Source: Roseovarius salinarum
GTDB taxonomy: Bacteria; Pseudomonadota; Alphaproteobacteria; Rhodobacterales; Rhodobacteraceae
Direction of reading: 5' to 3'
Assembly (NCBI RefSeq): GCF_002834145.1
Contig: NZ_PHNT01000003.1
Span: forward strand, 158,867-222,866
Length of the DNA: 64,000 nucleotides
Below the pieces are notes generated by a model. It was not told the DNA's origin. It saw nothing but the letters and a program-made list of their open reading frames with translations, and did no database searches. The translations under genes and the position numbers were made by a program. Positions 8,902 to 17,006 of this stretch are shown here, piece after piece. The first letter of the stretch is position 1. Each line of letters opens with the position of its first letter.

Positions 8902-8933
8902 ATCGGGCCAGATTGCATGGCCGATAAGGCCAG
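8902..8933 (-). promoter_or_regulatory. TauR-like direct repeats between tauR and the ABM gene
   Basis: Read on the minus strand, CTGGCCTTAT (from 8933) and CTGGCCCGAT (from 8911) repeat with a 22-base period. They match the repeats before tpa and xsc, where the period is 23. The pair ends 14 bases before the tauR start, so binding could block tauR (autorepression). It also lies 80 bases upstream of the ABM start, in the same orientation and at about the same distance as at tpa and xsc. I see no convincing -10 for either gene here. Confidence 0.55.
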
Positions 8934-8947
8934 ACTAGGCTGCCGTC

Positions 8948-10402
8948 ATGGCAATACCCGTGGAAACCTTCTTTCTGGACCCGGATGCGCCCGGCACGCT
9001 TCAGGCCCGCATCCAGCAGATGATCGCCGAAGGCATCCTGTCGGGGCGGTTCGCCAAGGGCGAGAAGCTGCCGTCGTCGCGCAGGTTGGCCCGGCATCTC
9101 GGCGTCAGCCGGATCACCGTGACCCTAGCCTACACCGAGCTTCAGGCCGGCGATTACCTGACCGCGCGGGACCGGTCGGGTTACTTCGTGTCCGACACCG
9201 CGCCGGAGCCGCCCCAGTTCGCGGTGCGCCATCCCCGGCGTGATACCGTGGACTGGACGCGTGCGCTGGGCAGGCGGTTCACGGGCGGCGCGGTGCCGGA
9301 GAAACCGCAGGACTGGGCCGACTACCGCTACCCGTTCATCTACGGGCAGGCGGACCAGGCGCTGTTCGACCACGCCAACTGGCGGCACTGTGCACTGCGT
9401 GCGCTGGGGCAGAAGGATTTCCGCGCGCTGACCACCGATTACTTCGACCATGACGATCCGCAGCTGATCGAGTTCATCGCGCGGCACACCCTCCCGCGGC
9501 GCGGTATCTCGGCCGAACCCGACGAGATCCTCGTGACGATGGGGGCGCAGAACGCGCTGTGGCTGACCGCGCAGGTGCTGCTGACGCAACGGCGCACGGC
9601 CGCGATCGAGGACCCGTGCTACCACGCGCTGCGCGATATCCTGACCCACACCCGCTGCCACGTCGCACCCGTGCGGGTGGACCGTGACGGCCTGCCGCCC
9701 GAGGCGTTGCCACGGCAGGCGGACGTCATCTTCACCACGCCCAGCCACCAGAGCCCGACGACCGCGACGATGCCGGTGGCGCGGCGCAAGGCACTTCTGG
9801 ACCGGGCGCGCGAGATGGAGGCGCTGATCGTCGAGGACGACTACGAGTTCGAGATGTCGTTCCTCGCCGCGCCGTCGCCCGCGCTCCGGTCGCTCGATTC
9901 GGACGGGCGGGTGATCTACGTCGGCAGTTTCTCCAAGTCGGTCTTTCCCGGTCTGCGGCTGGGATACCTTGTGGGGTCGCGTCCCTTCATCCGCGAGGCG
10001 CGGGCGCTGCGCGCCAGCGTGCTGCGCCATCCGCCGGGCCATATCCAGCGCACCGCCGCCTATTTCCTCAGCCTCGGGCACGCCGACAGCCTCAACCGGC
10101 GGACGGGGCGCGTGTTCGCCGAACGCCGCAAGGTGATGGAGGATGCCATCGGCCGCAACGGGCTCGAGATCGCGGGGCGCGGCGTGTTCGGCGGCTCGGC
10201 CTTCTGGATGCGCGCGCCCGACGGTGTCGACACCGAGGCGCTGGATGCGGACCTGCGCGCGCGCGGTGTGCTGATCGAACCCGGTCGCCCCTTCTTCCAC
10301 GGGGCGCGGCCACCGCGGAACTACTATCGCCTGGCCTATTCCTCGATCCCGGCCGAGCGTATTCCCGACGGCATCGCGGAGATCGCGTCGGCCATCGGGT
10401 AA
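8948..10402 (+). CDS. tauR: MocR-family (GntR/aminotransferase) regulator TauR
   Basis: 484 residues: a GntR winged helix (about 15-80, with LPSSRRLARHLGVSRITV) joined by a linker to a type-I aminotransferase-like domain (about 110-480). PLP-binding residues are present: TMGAQNAL, Asp298/299 in VEDDYEFE, and Lys330 in GSFSKSVFPG. Such MocR proteins sense an amino compound through PLP and act as regulators, not metabolic enzymes. Lying between tpa and xsc, with shared direct repeats at both promoters, this is very likely the taurine-responsive activator TauR. ATG 8948 leaves only 14 bases to its own repeat pair, hinting at autorepression. Confidence 0.92.
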   Translation: MAIPVETFFLDPDAPGTLQARIQQMIAEGILSGRFAKGEKLPSSRRLARHLGVSRITVTLAYTELQAGDYLTARDRSGYFVSDTAPEPPQFAVRHPRRDTVDWTRALGRRFTGGAVPEKPQDWADYRYPFIYGQADQALFDHANWRHCALRALGQKDFRALTTDYFDHDDPQLIEFIARHTLPRRGISAEPDEILVTMGAQNALWLTAQVLLTQRRTAAIEDPCYHALRDILTHTRCHVAPVRVDRDGLPPEALPRQADVIFTTPSHQSPTTATMPVARRKALLDRAREMEALIVEDDYEFEMSFLAAPSPALRSLDSDGRVIYVGSFSKSVFPGLRLGYLVGSRPFIREARALRASVLRHPPGHIQRTAAYFLSLGHADSLNRRTGRVFAERRKVMEDAIGRNGLEIAGRGVFGGSAFWMRAPDGVDTEALDADLRARGVLIEPGRPFFHGARPPRNYYRLAYSSIPAERIPDGIAEIASAIG

Positions 10403-10410
10403 GGCCCAAA

Positions 10411-10469
10411 CTGGTCATATCGTGCCGGGCATGCTGGCCCTATTCCGGGCAGCCGGCCGGCCGTAGTCT
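10411..10469 (+). promoter_or_regulatory. xsc promoter with TauR direct-repeat operator
   Basis: CTGGTCATA at 10411 and CTGGCCCTAT at 10434 repeat with a 23-base period, the same blocks and spacing as at tpa. The bases between and around them differ, so conservation is confined to the repeats. TAGTCT at 10464-10469 is a possible -10, 20 bases after the second repeat. The first repeat begins 8 bases after the tauR stop codon, so xsc has its own promoter rather than being read only from tauR. Confidence 0.75.
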
Positions 10470-10530
10470 TGCGCCGTCGCCGTGGCGAAAGACGCGCCCG
10501 ATGCCAGCCCATGCCGCAGGAGAACCGCCC

Positions 10531-12306
10531 ATGAAAATGACCGTCGAGGAAGCCTTCGTGAAAACCCTGCAGATGCACGGCATCGAGCATGCCTTCGGCA
10601 TCATCGGGTCGGCCTTCATGCCGATCTCGGACCTTTTCCCGAAGGCCGGCATCACCTTCTGGGACTGTGCCCACGAAGGCGCCGGCGGCATGATGGCCGA
10701 CGGGTTCACCCGCGCCAGCGGCAAGATGTCGATGATGATCGCCCAGAACGGGCCGGGCATCACCAATTTCGTCACCGCGGTGAAGACCGCCTACTGGAAC
10801 CATTCGCCGTTGCTGCTGGTCACGCCGCAAGCCGCGAACAAGACCATAGGGCAGGGCGGCTTCCAGGAGGTCGAGCAGATGGCGCTGTTCCAGGACATGG
10901 TCGCCTACCAGGAAGAGGTGCGCGACCCGTCCCGCGTCGCCGAGGTGCTCAACCGGGTGATCCAGAACGCCTGGCGGGCTTCCGCGCCCGCCCAGATCAA
11001 CATGCCGCGCGATTACTGGACGCAGGTCATCGATATCGACCTGCCCGCCACGGTCCGGTTCGAACGTCCCCGAGGTGGCGAAGCCGCAATGGCGCGCGCC
11101 GCCGATCTTCTGTCGCGGGCAAGGTTCCCGGTGATACTGAACGGCGCGGGGGTGGTGCTGTCGGGGGCGATCCCCGACACCATCGAACTGGCCGAACGTC
11201 TCGATGCGCCGGTCTGCGTCGGTTACCAGCACAACGACGCATTTCCCGGCTCGCACCCGCTGTTCGCCGGACCGCTGGGTTACAACGGATCCAAGGCGGC
11301 GATGGAACTGATCGCGCAGGCCGACGTGGTGCTGGCGCTGGGCACGCGGCTCAACCCGTTCTCGACCCTGCCCGGCTACGGCATCGATTACTGGCCGAAG
11401 GATGCCGAGATCATCCAGGTGGATATCAACCCCGACCGGATCGGCCTGACCAAGCCGATCGGCGTCGGCATCGTGGGCGATGCCGGCAAGGTTGCGCGGG
11501 GCATCCTTGAGGGGCTGTCCGACAGCGCCGGCGACGAAGGCCGCGAGGCCCGCAAAGCCCGCATCGCCGAGACGAAATCCGCCTGGGCGCAGCAGCTTTC
11601 CAGCATGGACCACGAGGACGACGACCCCGGCACGAGCTGGAACGAGCGCGCCCGCGCCGCCAAGCCCGACTGGATGAGCCCCCGCATGGCGTGGCGCGCG
11701 ATCCAGCAGGCGCTCCCGCGTGAGGCGATCATCAGTTCGGACATCGGCAACAACTGCGCCATCGGCAACGCCTATCCCAGTTTCGAGTCGGGGCGGAAAT
11801 ACCTGGCGCCGGGGCTGTTCGGCCCCTGCGGCTACGGCCTGCCGGCGATCATGGGGGCGAAGATCGGTTGCCCGGACACGCCCGTCGTGGGGTTCGCCGG
11901 CGACGGCGCCTTCGGCATCGCGGTGACGGAACTCACGGCCATCGGCCGCAAGGAGTGGCCTGCGATCACGCATATCGTGTTCCGCAATTACCAGTGGGGC
12001 GCCGAAAAGCGGAACTCGACGCTCTGGTACGACGACAACTTCGTGGGCACCGAGCTGGACGAGGGCGTGTCCTATGCCGGTATCGCCAAGGCCTGCGGGC
12101 TGAAAGGCGTGCAGGTCTACACGATGGACGAGCTGACCGGTGCGCTGGACACCGCGATCCGCGACCAGATGGAAAACGGCAAGACGACACTGATCGAGGT
12201 CATGATCAACCAGGAGCTCGGCGAGCCCTTCCGCCGGGACGCCATGAAGAAGCCGGTGGCGGTCGCCGGGATCGCCCCCTCCGACATGCGCCCGCAGGAC
12301 GGATGA
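10531..12306 (+). CDS. xsc: sulfoacetaldehyde acetyltransferase
   Basis: 591 residues, a thiamine-diphosphate enzyme of the acetolactate-synthase superfamily. The N-terminal Pyr domain has the cofactor Glu in CAHEGAGGMMADG, and the C-terminal PP domain has the ThDP/Mg motif GFAGDGAFGI ending in FRNYQWGAEK. Xsc converts sulfoacetaldehyde plus phosphate to acetyl phosphate and sulfite. The MKMTVEEAFVKTLQMHGIEHAFGI-type start is that of Xsc rather than acetolactate synthase, and the tpa/tauR context agrees. ATG 10531 follows AGGAG at the right spacing. No phosphate acetyltransferase gene follows, so acetyl phosphate must be handled elsewhere. The sulfite goes to SoeABC next door. Confidence 0.96.
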   Translation: MKMTVEEAFVKTLQMHGIEHAFGIIGSAFMPISDLFPKAGITFWDCAHEGAGGMMADGFTRASGKMSMMIAQNGPGITNFVTAVKTAYWNHSPLLLVTPQAANKTIGQGGFQEVEQMALFQDMVAYQEEVRDPSRVAEVLNRVIQNAWRASAPAQINMPRDYWTQVIDIDLPATVRFERPRGGEAAMARAADLLSRARFPVILNGAGVVLSGAIPDTIELAERLDAPVCVGYQHNDAFPGSHPLFAGPLGYNGSKAAMELIAQADVVLALGTRLNPFSTLPGYGIDYWPKDAEIIQVDINPDRIGLTKPIGVGIVGDAGKVARGILEGLSDSAGDEGREARKARIAETKSAWAQQLSSMDHEDDDPGTSWNERARAAKPDWMSPRMAWRAIQQALPREAIISSDIGNNCAIGNAYPSFESGRKYLAPGLFGPCGYGLPAIMGAKIGCPDTPVVGFAGDGAFGIAVTELTAIGRKEWPAITHIVFRNYQWGAEKRNSTLWYDDNFVGTELDEGVSYAGIAKACGLKGVQVYTMDELTGALDTAIRDQMENGKTTLIEVMINQELGEPFRRDAMKKPVAVAGIAPSDMRPQDG

Positions 12307-12323
12307 GCCGGATAAGACCGGTT

Positions 12324-12352
12324 TTGACGGGCTGGCGGAAAGTGCCTATGCC
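12324..12352 (+). promoter_or_regulatory. candidate promoter for soeABC
   Basis: TTGACG (12324-12329) and TATGCC (12347-12352) are separated by exactly 17 bases, about 78 bases before the soeA start. No TauR-type repeat is visible here. A GGCCTG/CAGGCC hairpin lies just downstream in the leader. This suggests the sulfite dehydrogenase is transcribed on its own, apart from any read-through from xsc. Confidence 0.5.
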
Positions 12353-12430
12353 TGATGGGCGGGCCTGTGTGGCAGGCCGGCCGTCCACCGTGCGCCGCTG
12401 CGGGCGCGCAAAAAGGGGATCACCGCAGGC

Positions 12431-15271
12431 ATGAGCCGCCGAGAGCCGCAGATCGAGACCTCGCCACCCGTCTCGGACGAGGTTCGCAAGACGACATGCT
12501 ACATGTGTGCCTGCCGCTGCGGCATCGACGTGCACCTGAAGGACGGCAAGGTCGCCTACATCGACGGCAACAGGGATCACCCCGTGAACCGCGGCGTGCT
12601 CTGCGCGAAGGGGTCGGCGGGGATCATGCAGCACAATTCGCCCGCGCGGCTGCGCGCGCCCCTGCGCCGGACAGGGCCGCGCGGCTCGGGCGAGTTCGAG
12701 GAGATCACCTGGGAAGAGGCGCTGCGCACGGCCACGGACTGGCTCAGGCCGCTGCGCGAAACAGCGCCCGAGAAATTCGCCTTCTTCACCGGACGTGACC
12801 AGTCGCAATCGTTCACCAGCTTCTGGGCGCAGGCGTTCGGGACGCCCAACTACGCCGCGCACGGCGGGTTCTGCTCGGTCAACATGGCGGCCGCAGGTAT
12901 CTACACCATGGGCGGCGCGTTCTGGGAATTCGGCCAGCCCGACTGGGAACGCACCAAGCTTTTCATGATCTTCGGCGTGGCCGAGGATCATGATTCCAAC
13001 CCGATCAAGATGGGCATCGCGCGGCTCAAGGAACGCGGCGCACGGGTGATCGGCGTGAACCCGATCCGTTCGGGATACAACGCGGTGGCCGACGACTGGG
13101 TCGGCATCACGCCGGGCACCGACGGGCTTTTCATCCTCGCCCTGGTACACGAACTGCTGCGCGCGGGGCGGATCGACCTCGACTATCTCGCCCGCTACAC
13201 CAACGCGCCCGTGCTGGTGAACGGCGATCGACAATCGGCCGAGCACGGGTGCCTGCTGCGCGACGATGCCGGCACGCCGCTGGTGATGGACAGGGCGACG
13301 GGACGCCCCGCGCCTTTCGACCGGCCCGGCGTCAAGCCGGACCTGAACGGTGTGCTGGAGCGTGATGGCGTCACGCACCGGCCGGTGATGCATCTGTTGG
13401 CGGAACGCTATCTCGATGCGGCCTACGCGCCGGACGCGGTGGCCGACCGCTGCGGCGTGGCGCCGGCCCGGATCCGCGCCATCGCGGCCGAACTCGCGCG
13501 CGTGGCCTTCGACGAGGCGATCACGCTCGACCGCGAATGGACGGATTTCCGCGGCGAGACGCACACGACGATGACCGGCCGGCCCGTCAGCTTCCACGCG
13601 ATGCGCGGCATCTCGGCCCATTCCAACGGGTTCCAGACGGCGCGCGCGCTGCATCTGCTGCAGATCCTGCTGGGATCGGTCGAGGTGCCCGGCGGGTTCC
13701 GGTTCAAACCGCCCTATCCCAAGTCCGTTCAAGCTCACCCCCGCCCCCATGCCGAAACCACGCCGGACAGCCCGCTCGACGGCCCGCACCTGGGTTTCCC
13801 GCTGGGACCGGAGGACCTGGCGCTGACCGATGATGGCCAACCCGCCCGCATCGACAAGGCGTTCTCGTGGGAAAACCCGCTCAGTGCGCACGGGCTGATG
13901 CACATGGTCATCTCGAACGCGCACGCCGGGGATCCGTACCGGATCGACACGCTCATGCTCTACATGGCGAACATGGCCTGGAACTCGTCGATGAACACGC
14001 GCGGCGTGATGGAGATGCTCACCGACACCGACGAGGACGGTGAATACCGCATCCCGCGCATCATCTACTCGGATGCCTACAGCTCCGAGATGGTCGCCTA
14101 TGCCGATCTGGTGCTGCCCGACACCACCTACCTGGAACGGCATGACTGCATATCGCTGCTCGACCGCCCGATTTCCGAGGCGGACGCCGCCGCCGACGCC
14201 ATCCGGTGGCCGGTGGTCGAGCCCGAGCGCGACGGCCACGCGGGCGTGCGCGGTTTCCAGTCGGTGCTGTGCGATCTCGGGGCACGGCTGGGGCTGCCGG
14301 GGTTCGTCGATGGGGCGGGCGCCCCGAAATACGCCGATTACGCCGATTACATCGTCAACCACGAGCGCAAGCCGGGCATCGGCCCGCTGGCCGGCTGGCG
14401 CCACGGGCGGAAGGGGCTGACGCATGGCCGCGGGGCGCCGAACCCGGCGCAGCTCAACAGCTACATCGCCAACGGCGGGTTCTTCGTGAAGCCGATCCCC
14501 GACGAGGCGGCCTTCTTCAAGCCGTGGAACAGGGCCTACCAGGACTGGGCGGTCAACCTGGGGCTCTTCGACAGCCCGCAACCCTACGTCTTCGACATCT
14601 ATTCCGAGCCCCTGCGCCGGTTCCAGCTGGCCGCCGAGGGCCACGGCGACCGCCAGCCGCCCGACCACCTGCGCGGGCAGATCGCCCGTGCGTTCGACCC
14701 GTTGCCGATCTGGTACCCGCCGTTCGAGCATTCCGCTTCCGACACCGGGGCCTACCCGCTGCACGCGCTGACGCAGCGGCCGATGGCGATGTATCACAGC
14801 TGGGGCAGCCAGAATGCCTGGCTGCGCCAGATCCACGGGGTGAACCCGCTCTACCTGCCCACGAAGGTCTGGCACGACCACGGCTTCGCCGAAGGCGACT
14901 GGGCGCGGGTCACCTCGCCCCACGGCGAGATCACCGTGCCGGTGGCGCACATGGCGGCGCTGAATCCCGATACAGTCTGGACGTGGAACGCCATCGGCAA
15001 GCGCAAGGGGGCATGGGCGCTCGACAAGGACGCGCCGGAGGCCACGAAGGGCTTCCTGCTCAACCACCTCATCCACGAACTGCTTCCCCCCAAGGCCGAC
15101 GGGATGCGGTGGTCGAACTCGGACCCGGTGACGGGGCAGGCGGCCTGGTTCGACCTGCGCGTGCGCCTCGAGAAGGCCGCGCCGCCGGCGGAAAGCCGGC
15201 CGGCCTTCGGCGAGATCGCCTCGCCCGTGGGTCGTGGACCGGCCGAACTGACATGGAAGGTCGGCGAATGA
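12431..15271 (+). CDS. soeA: sulfite dehydrogenase (quinone), molybdopterin subunit SoeA
   Basis: 946 residues of the DMSO-reductase superfamily. An N-terminal [4Fe-4S] site is visible as Cys23-x2-Cys26-x3-Cys30 (CYMCACRC) and Cys58 (GVLCAKG), followed by the MGD-binding domains (FFTGRDQSQSF, GVNPIRSGYN, LVLPDTTYLERHD) and a C-terminal molydopterin-binding domain (about 760-900). There is no Tat signal, which fits the cytoplasmic SoeABC enzyme that oxidises sulfite to sulfate and passes electrons to quinone, rather than periplasmic SorAB or respiratory reductases. It stands directly after xsc, whose product is sulfite, and before soeB and soeC. Other members of the superfamily cannot be fully excluded from sequence alone. 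Confidence 0.88.
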   Translation: MSRREPQIETSPPVSDEVRKTTCYMCACRCGIDVHLKDGKVAYIDGNRDHPVNRGVLCAKGSAGIMQHNSPARLRAPLRRTGPRGSGEFEEITWEEALRTATDWLRPLRETAPEKFAFFTGRDQSQSFTSFWAQAFGTPNYAAHGGFCSVNMAAAGIYTMGGAFWEFGQPDWERTKLFMIFGVAEDHDSNPIKMGIARLKERGARVIGVNPIRSGYNAVADDWVGITPGTDGLFILALVHELLRAGRIDLDYLARYTNAPVLVNGDRQSAEHGCLLRDDAGTPLVMDRATGRPAPFDRPGVKPDLNGVLERDGVTHRPVMHLLAERYLDAAYAPDAVADRCGVAPARIRAIAAELARVAFDEAITLDREWTDFRGETHTTMTGRPVSFHAMRGISAHSNGFQTARALHLLQILLGSVEVPGGFRFKPPYPKSVQAHPRPHAETTPDSPLDGPHLGFPLGPEDLALTDDGQPARIDKAFSWENPLSAHGLMHMVISNAHAGDPYRIDTLMLYMANMAWNSSMNTRGVMEMLTDTDEDGEYRIPRIIYSDAYSSEMVAYADLVLPDTTYLERHDCISLLDRPISEADAAADAIRWPVVEPERDGHAGVRGFQSVLCDLGARLGLPGFVDGAGAPKYADYADYIVNHERKPGIGPLAGWRHGRKGLTHGRGAPNPAQLNSYIANGGFFVKPIPDEAAFFKPWNRAYQDWAVNLGLFDSPQPYVFDIYSEPLRRFQLAAEGHGDRQPPDHLRGQIARAFDPLPIWYPPFEHSASDTGAYPLHALTQRPMAMYHSWGSQNAWLRQIHGVNPLYLPTKVWHDHGFAEGDWARVTSPHGEITVPVAHMAALNPDTVWTWNAIGKRKGAWALDKDAPEATKGFLLNHLIHELLPPKADGMRWSNSDPVTGQAAWFDLRVRLEKAAPPAESRPAFGEIASPVGRGPAELTWKVGE

Positions 15272-15280
15272 CCGGCCCCG

Positions 15281-15343
15281 CCCTTCATCTTGCCCGAAAT
15301 ACTCCGGGGGAGTCGCCCGCAGGGCGACGGGGGCAGCGCCCCC
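15281..15343 (+). repeat. Rhodobacterales-type intergenic palindromic repeat
   Basis: Between soeA and soeB lies a block beginning CTTCATCTTGCCCGAAATAC and continuing through two back-to-back hairpins: GTCGCCC-GCA-GGGCGAC (15312-15328) and GGGGGC-AGC-GCCCCC (15329-15343). I recognise this arrangement from memory as a sequence scattered between genes in many Rhodobacteraceae genomes. Within this window I see only this copy. It has no T-run, so it is not a classical terminator; it could still stabilise the 3' end of the soeA message or lower expression of the genes after it. Confidence 0.65.
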
Positions 15344-15374
15344 TTGGCCCCCCGGCAACCAGCGAGGTGTGCCC

Positions 15375-16127
15375 GTGACGGATCTGCCCGAGACGACCGA
15401 CCGAAAGCTGGGCCTGGTGATCGATCTGGACACCTGCGTGGGCTGTCATGCCTGCGTGGTCTCCTGCAAGGGCTGGAACACCGAGAACTACGGCGCGCCC
15501 CTGTCAGACCGGGACCCCTACGGCGCCGACCCGTCGGGCACCTTCCTCAACCGGGTGCACAGTTACGAGGTCGAGCCCGAAGAGGGGGCGCCGCAGCTCG
15601 TGCATTTCCCCAAGTCCTGCCTGCATTGCGAGGACGCGCCCTGTGTCACGGTCTGCCCGACCGGCGCGAGTTTCAAGCGTGGCGCGGACGGCATCGTTCT
15701 GGTCAACGAGGCCGACTGCATCGGCTGCGGTCTGTGTGCCTGGGCCTGCCCCTACGGCGCGCGCGAGATGGACGCGGCCGAAGGCGTCATGAAGAAATGC
15801 ACGCTCTGCGTCGACCGGATCTACAACGAGAACCTCGCACAGGAGGACCGCGTGCCCGCCTGCGTGCGCACCTGCCCAGCGGGTGCACGGCATTTCGGCG
15901 ACCTGGGCGACCCCGACAGTGATGTCAGCCGCCTGGTGGCCGAGCGGGGCGGCATGGACCTGATGCCCGAACAGGGAACGACGCCCGTGAACAAGTACCT
16001 GCCGCCACGCCCGCGCGACACGCTGGGCACCGGCGCCCGCGCGGCGCAGGCGCCATCGCTCGAACCTGTGGCCGAGGACGCGCAGGGCTGGCTCGGCTGG
16101 CTCGACCGCGCCCTGTCGAGGTTCTGA
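15375..16127 (+). CDS. soeB: sulfite dehydrogenase iron-sulfur subunit SoeB
   Basis: 250 residues of the DmsB/NrfC ferredoxin type. Four Cys clusters for four [4Fe-4S] centres are visible: CVGCHACVVSC near the start, CLHCEDAPCVTVCP, CIGCGLCAWACP, and CTLC plus ACVRTCP. It carries electrons from SoeA to the membrane anchor SoeC on the cytoplasmic side. GTG 15375 (MTDLPETTD) is chosen because GAGG sits 7 bases upstream; GTG 15369 would add two residues but leaves almost no spacing. The C-terminal ~50 residues are loosely conserved linker. soeC starts 3 bases after the stop. Confidence 0.9.
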   Translation: MTDLPETTDRKLGLVIDLDTCVGCHACVVSCKGWNTENYGAPLSDRDPYGADPSGTFLNRVHSYEVEPEEGAPQLVHFPKSCLHCEDAPCVTVCPTGASFKRGADGIVLVNEADCIGCGLCAWACPYGAREMDAAEGVMKKCTLCVDRIYNENLAQEDRVPACVRTCPAGARHFGDLGDPDSDVSRLVAERGGMDLMPEQGTTPVNKYLPPRPRDTLGTGARAAQAPSLEPVAEDAQGWLGWLDRALSRF

Positions 16128-16129
16128 GA

Positions 16130-16996
16130 ATGCATCCCGCGCCCTCCGTCATCGTCTTCACCACGCTTTCGGGGGCCGGCTTCGGCTTGCTGTTCTGGCT
16201 GGGCCTCGGGGTGCCGGACGTGCGCGGGCTTAGCGCCTTCGCCTTCTTCGTGATCGCCTATCTGCTCGCGGCGGGCGGGCTGATGGCGTCGACCCTTCAC
16301 CTCGGCCGGCCCGAACGGGCGCTCAAGGCCTTCACCCAGTGGCGCACGAGCTGGCTGTCGCGCGAGGCATGGCTGAGCGTCGCGGCGCTGCTGGCGATGG
16401 CAGCGTACGGCGCGGGGCTGGTGTTCGTCGATACCCGCGTGCCGTGGCTGGGCTGGCTTGGCGCGGCGCTTGCGGCGGCGACGGTGCTGGCCACCTCGAT
16501 GATCTACACCCAGATCGCGGCGGTGCCGCGCTGGCACACGGCGCTGACGCCGGCGCTTTTCCTCGCGCTGTCCGCCGGCGGCGGGGCGCTGCTGGCCGGG
16601 CAGGTGACGGCCGCGCTGGCGCTGCTGGCCCTGGCGGCGGTGGTGCAGATCGCGTGGTGGCTGCGCGGCGACGGCGCCCTCGCGCTGTCGCGCACGGACA
16701 TGTCCAGCGCGACAGGTCTGCCGGGGCGGGTGCGCGCCTTCGAGCCGCCGCACACCGGCCCGAACTACCTGCTGCGCGAGATGGTGTTCCGGGTGGGGCG
16801 CAAGCATGCGCTCAAGCTTCGGGGCATCGCCCTTGTCCTGGGCTACCTCGCGCCGGTCGTGCTGCTGCTCGTCCCCTTCGCGCACTGGCTGGCCGCGGTG
16901 GCCGTGCTGGCGCATCTTGCTGGCATAGCCGTCTCGCGCTGGCTGTTCTTCGCAGAGGCCGAGCACGTGGTCGGCCTCTACTACGGCATGCGCTGA
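16130..16996 (+). CDS. soeC: sulfite dehydrogenase membrane anchor SoeC (DmsC family)
   Basis: 288 residues with about eight membrane helices, matching DmsC-type quinone-reactive anchors. Characteristic stretches are VFTTLSGAGFGLLFWLG at the start, STLHLGRPERALKAF and WRTSWLSREAWLSV in the first loops, and RWLFFAEAEHVVGLYYG at the end. It anchors SoeAB to the inner membrane and passes electrons to quinone. Spacing of 3 bases from soeB indicates a single operon. It converges with the peroxiredoxin gene 10 bases later; no separate terminator fits in that gap. Confidence 0.9.
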   Translation: MHPAPSVIVFTTLSGAGFGLLFWLGLGVPDVRGLSAFAFFVIAYLLAAGGLMASTLHLGRPERALKAFTQWRTSWLSREAWLSVAALLAMAAYGAGLVFVDTRVPWLGWLGAALAAATVLATSMIYTQIAAVPRWHTALTPALFLALSAGGGALLAGQVTAALALLALAAVVQIAWWLRGDGALALSRTDMSSATGLPGRVRAFEPPHTGPNYLLREMVFRVGRKHALKLRGIALVLGYLAPVVLLLVPFAHWLAAVAVLAHLAGIAVSRWLFFAEAEHVVGLYYGMR

Positions 16997-17006
16997 GGCC
17001 CGCGCC

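Noticed and set aside
8948..10402. tauR as a metabolic aminotransferase
   Set aside because: An N-terminal GntR winged helix precedes the aminotransferase-like domain, which is the MocR regulator layout.
10531..12306. xsc as acetolactate synthase
   Set aside because: The Xsc-type N-terminus, tpa/tauR neighbours, shared operator and absence of an ilvN gene all favour sulfoacetaldehyde acetyltransferase.
12206..15433. 1075-codon open frame antisense to soeA
   Set aside because: Same GC shadow effect; soeA shows clear molybdopterin and Fe-S motifs in the other strand.
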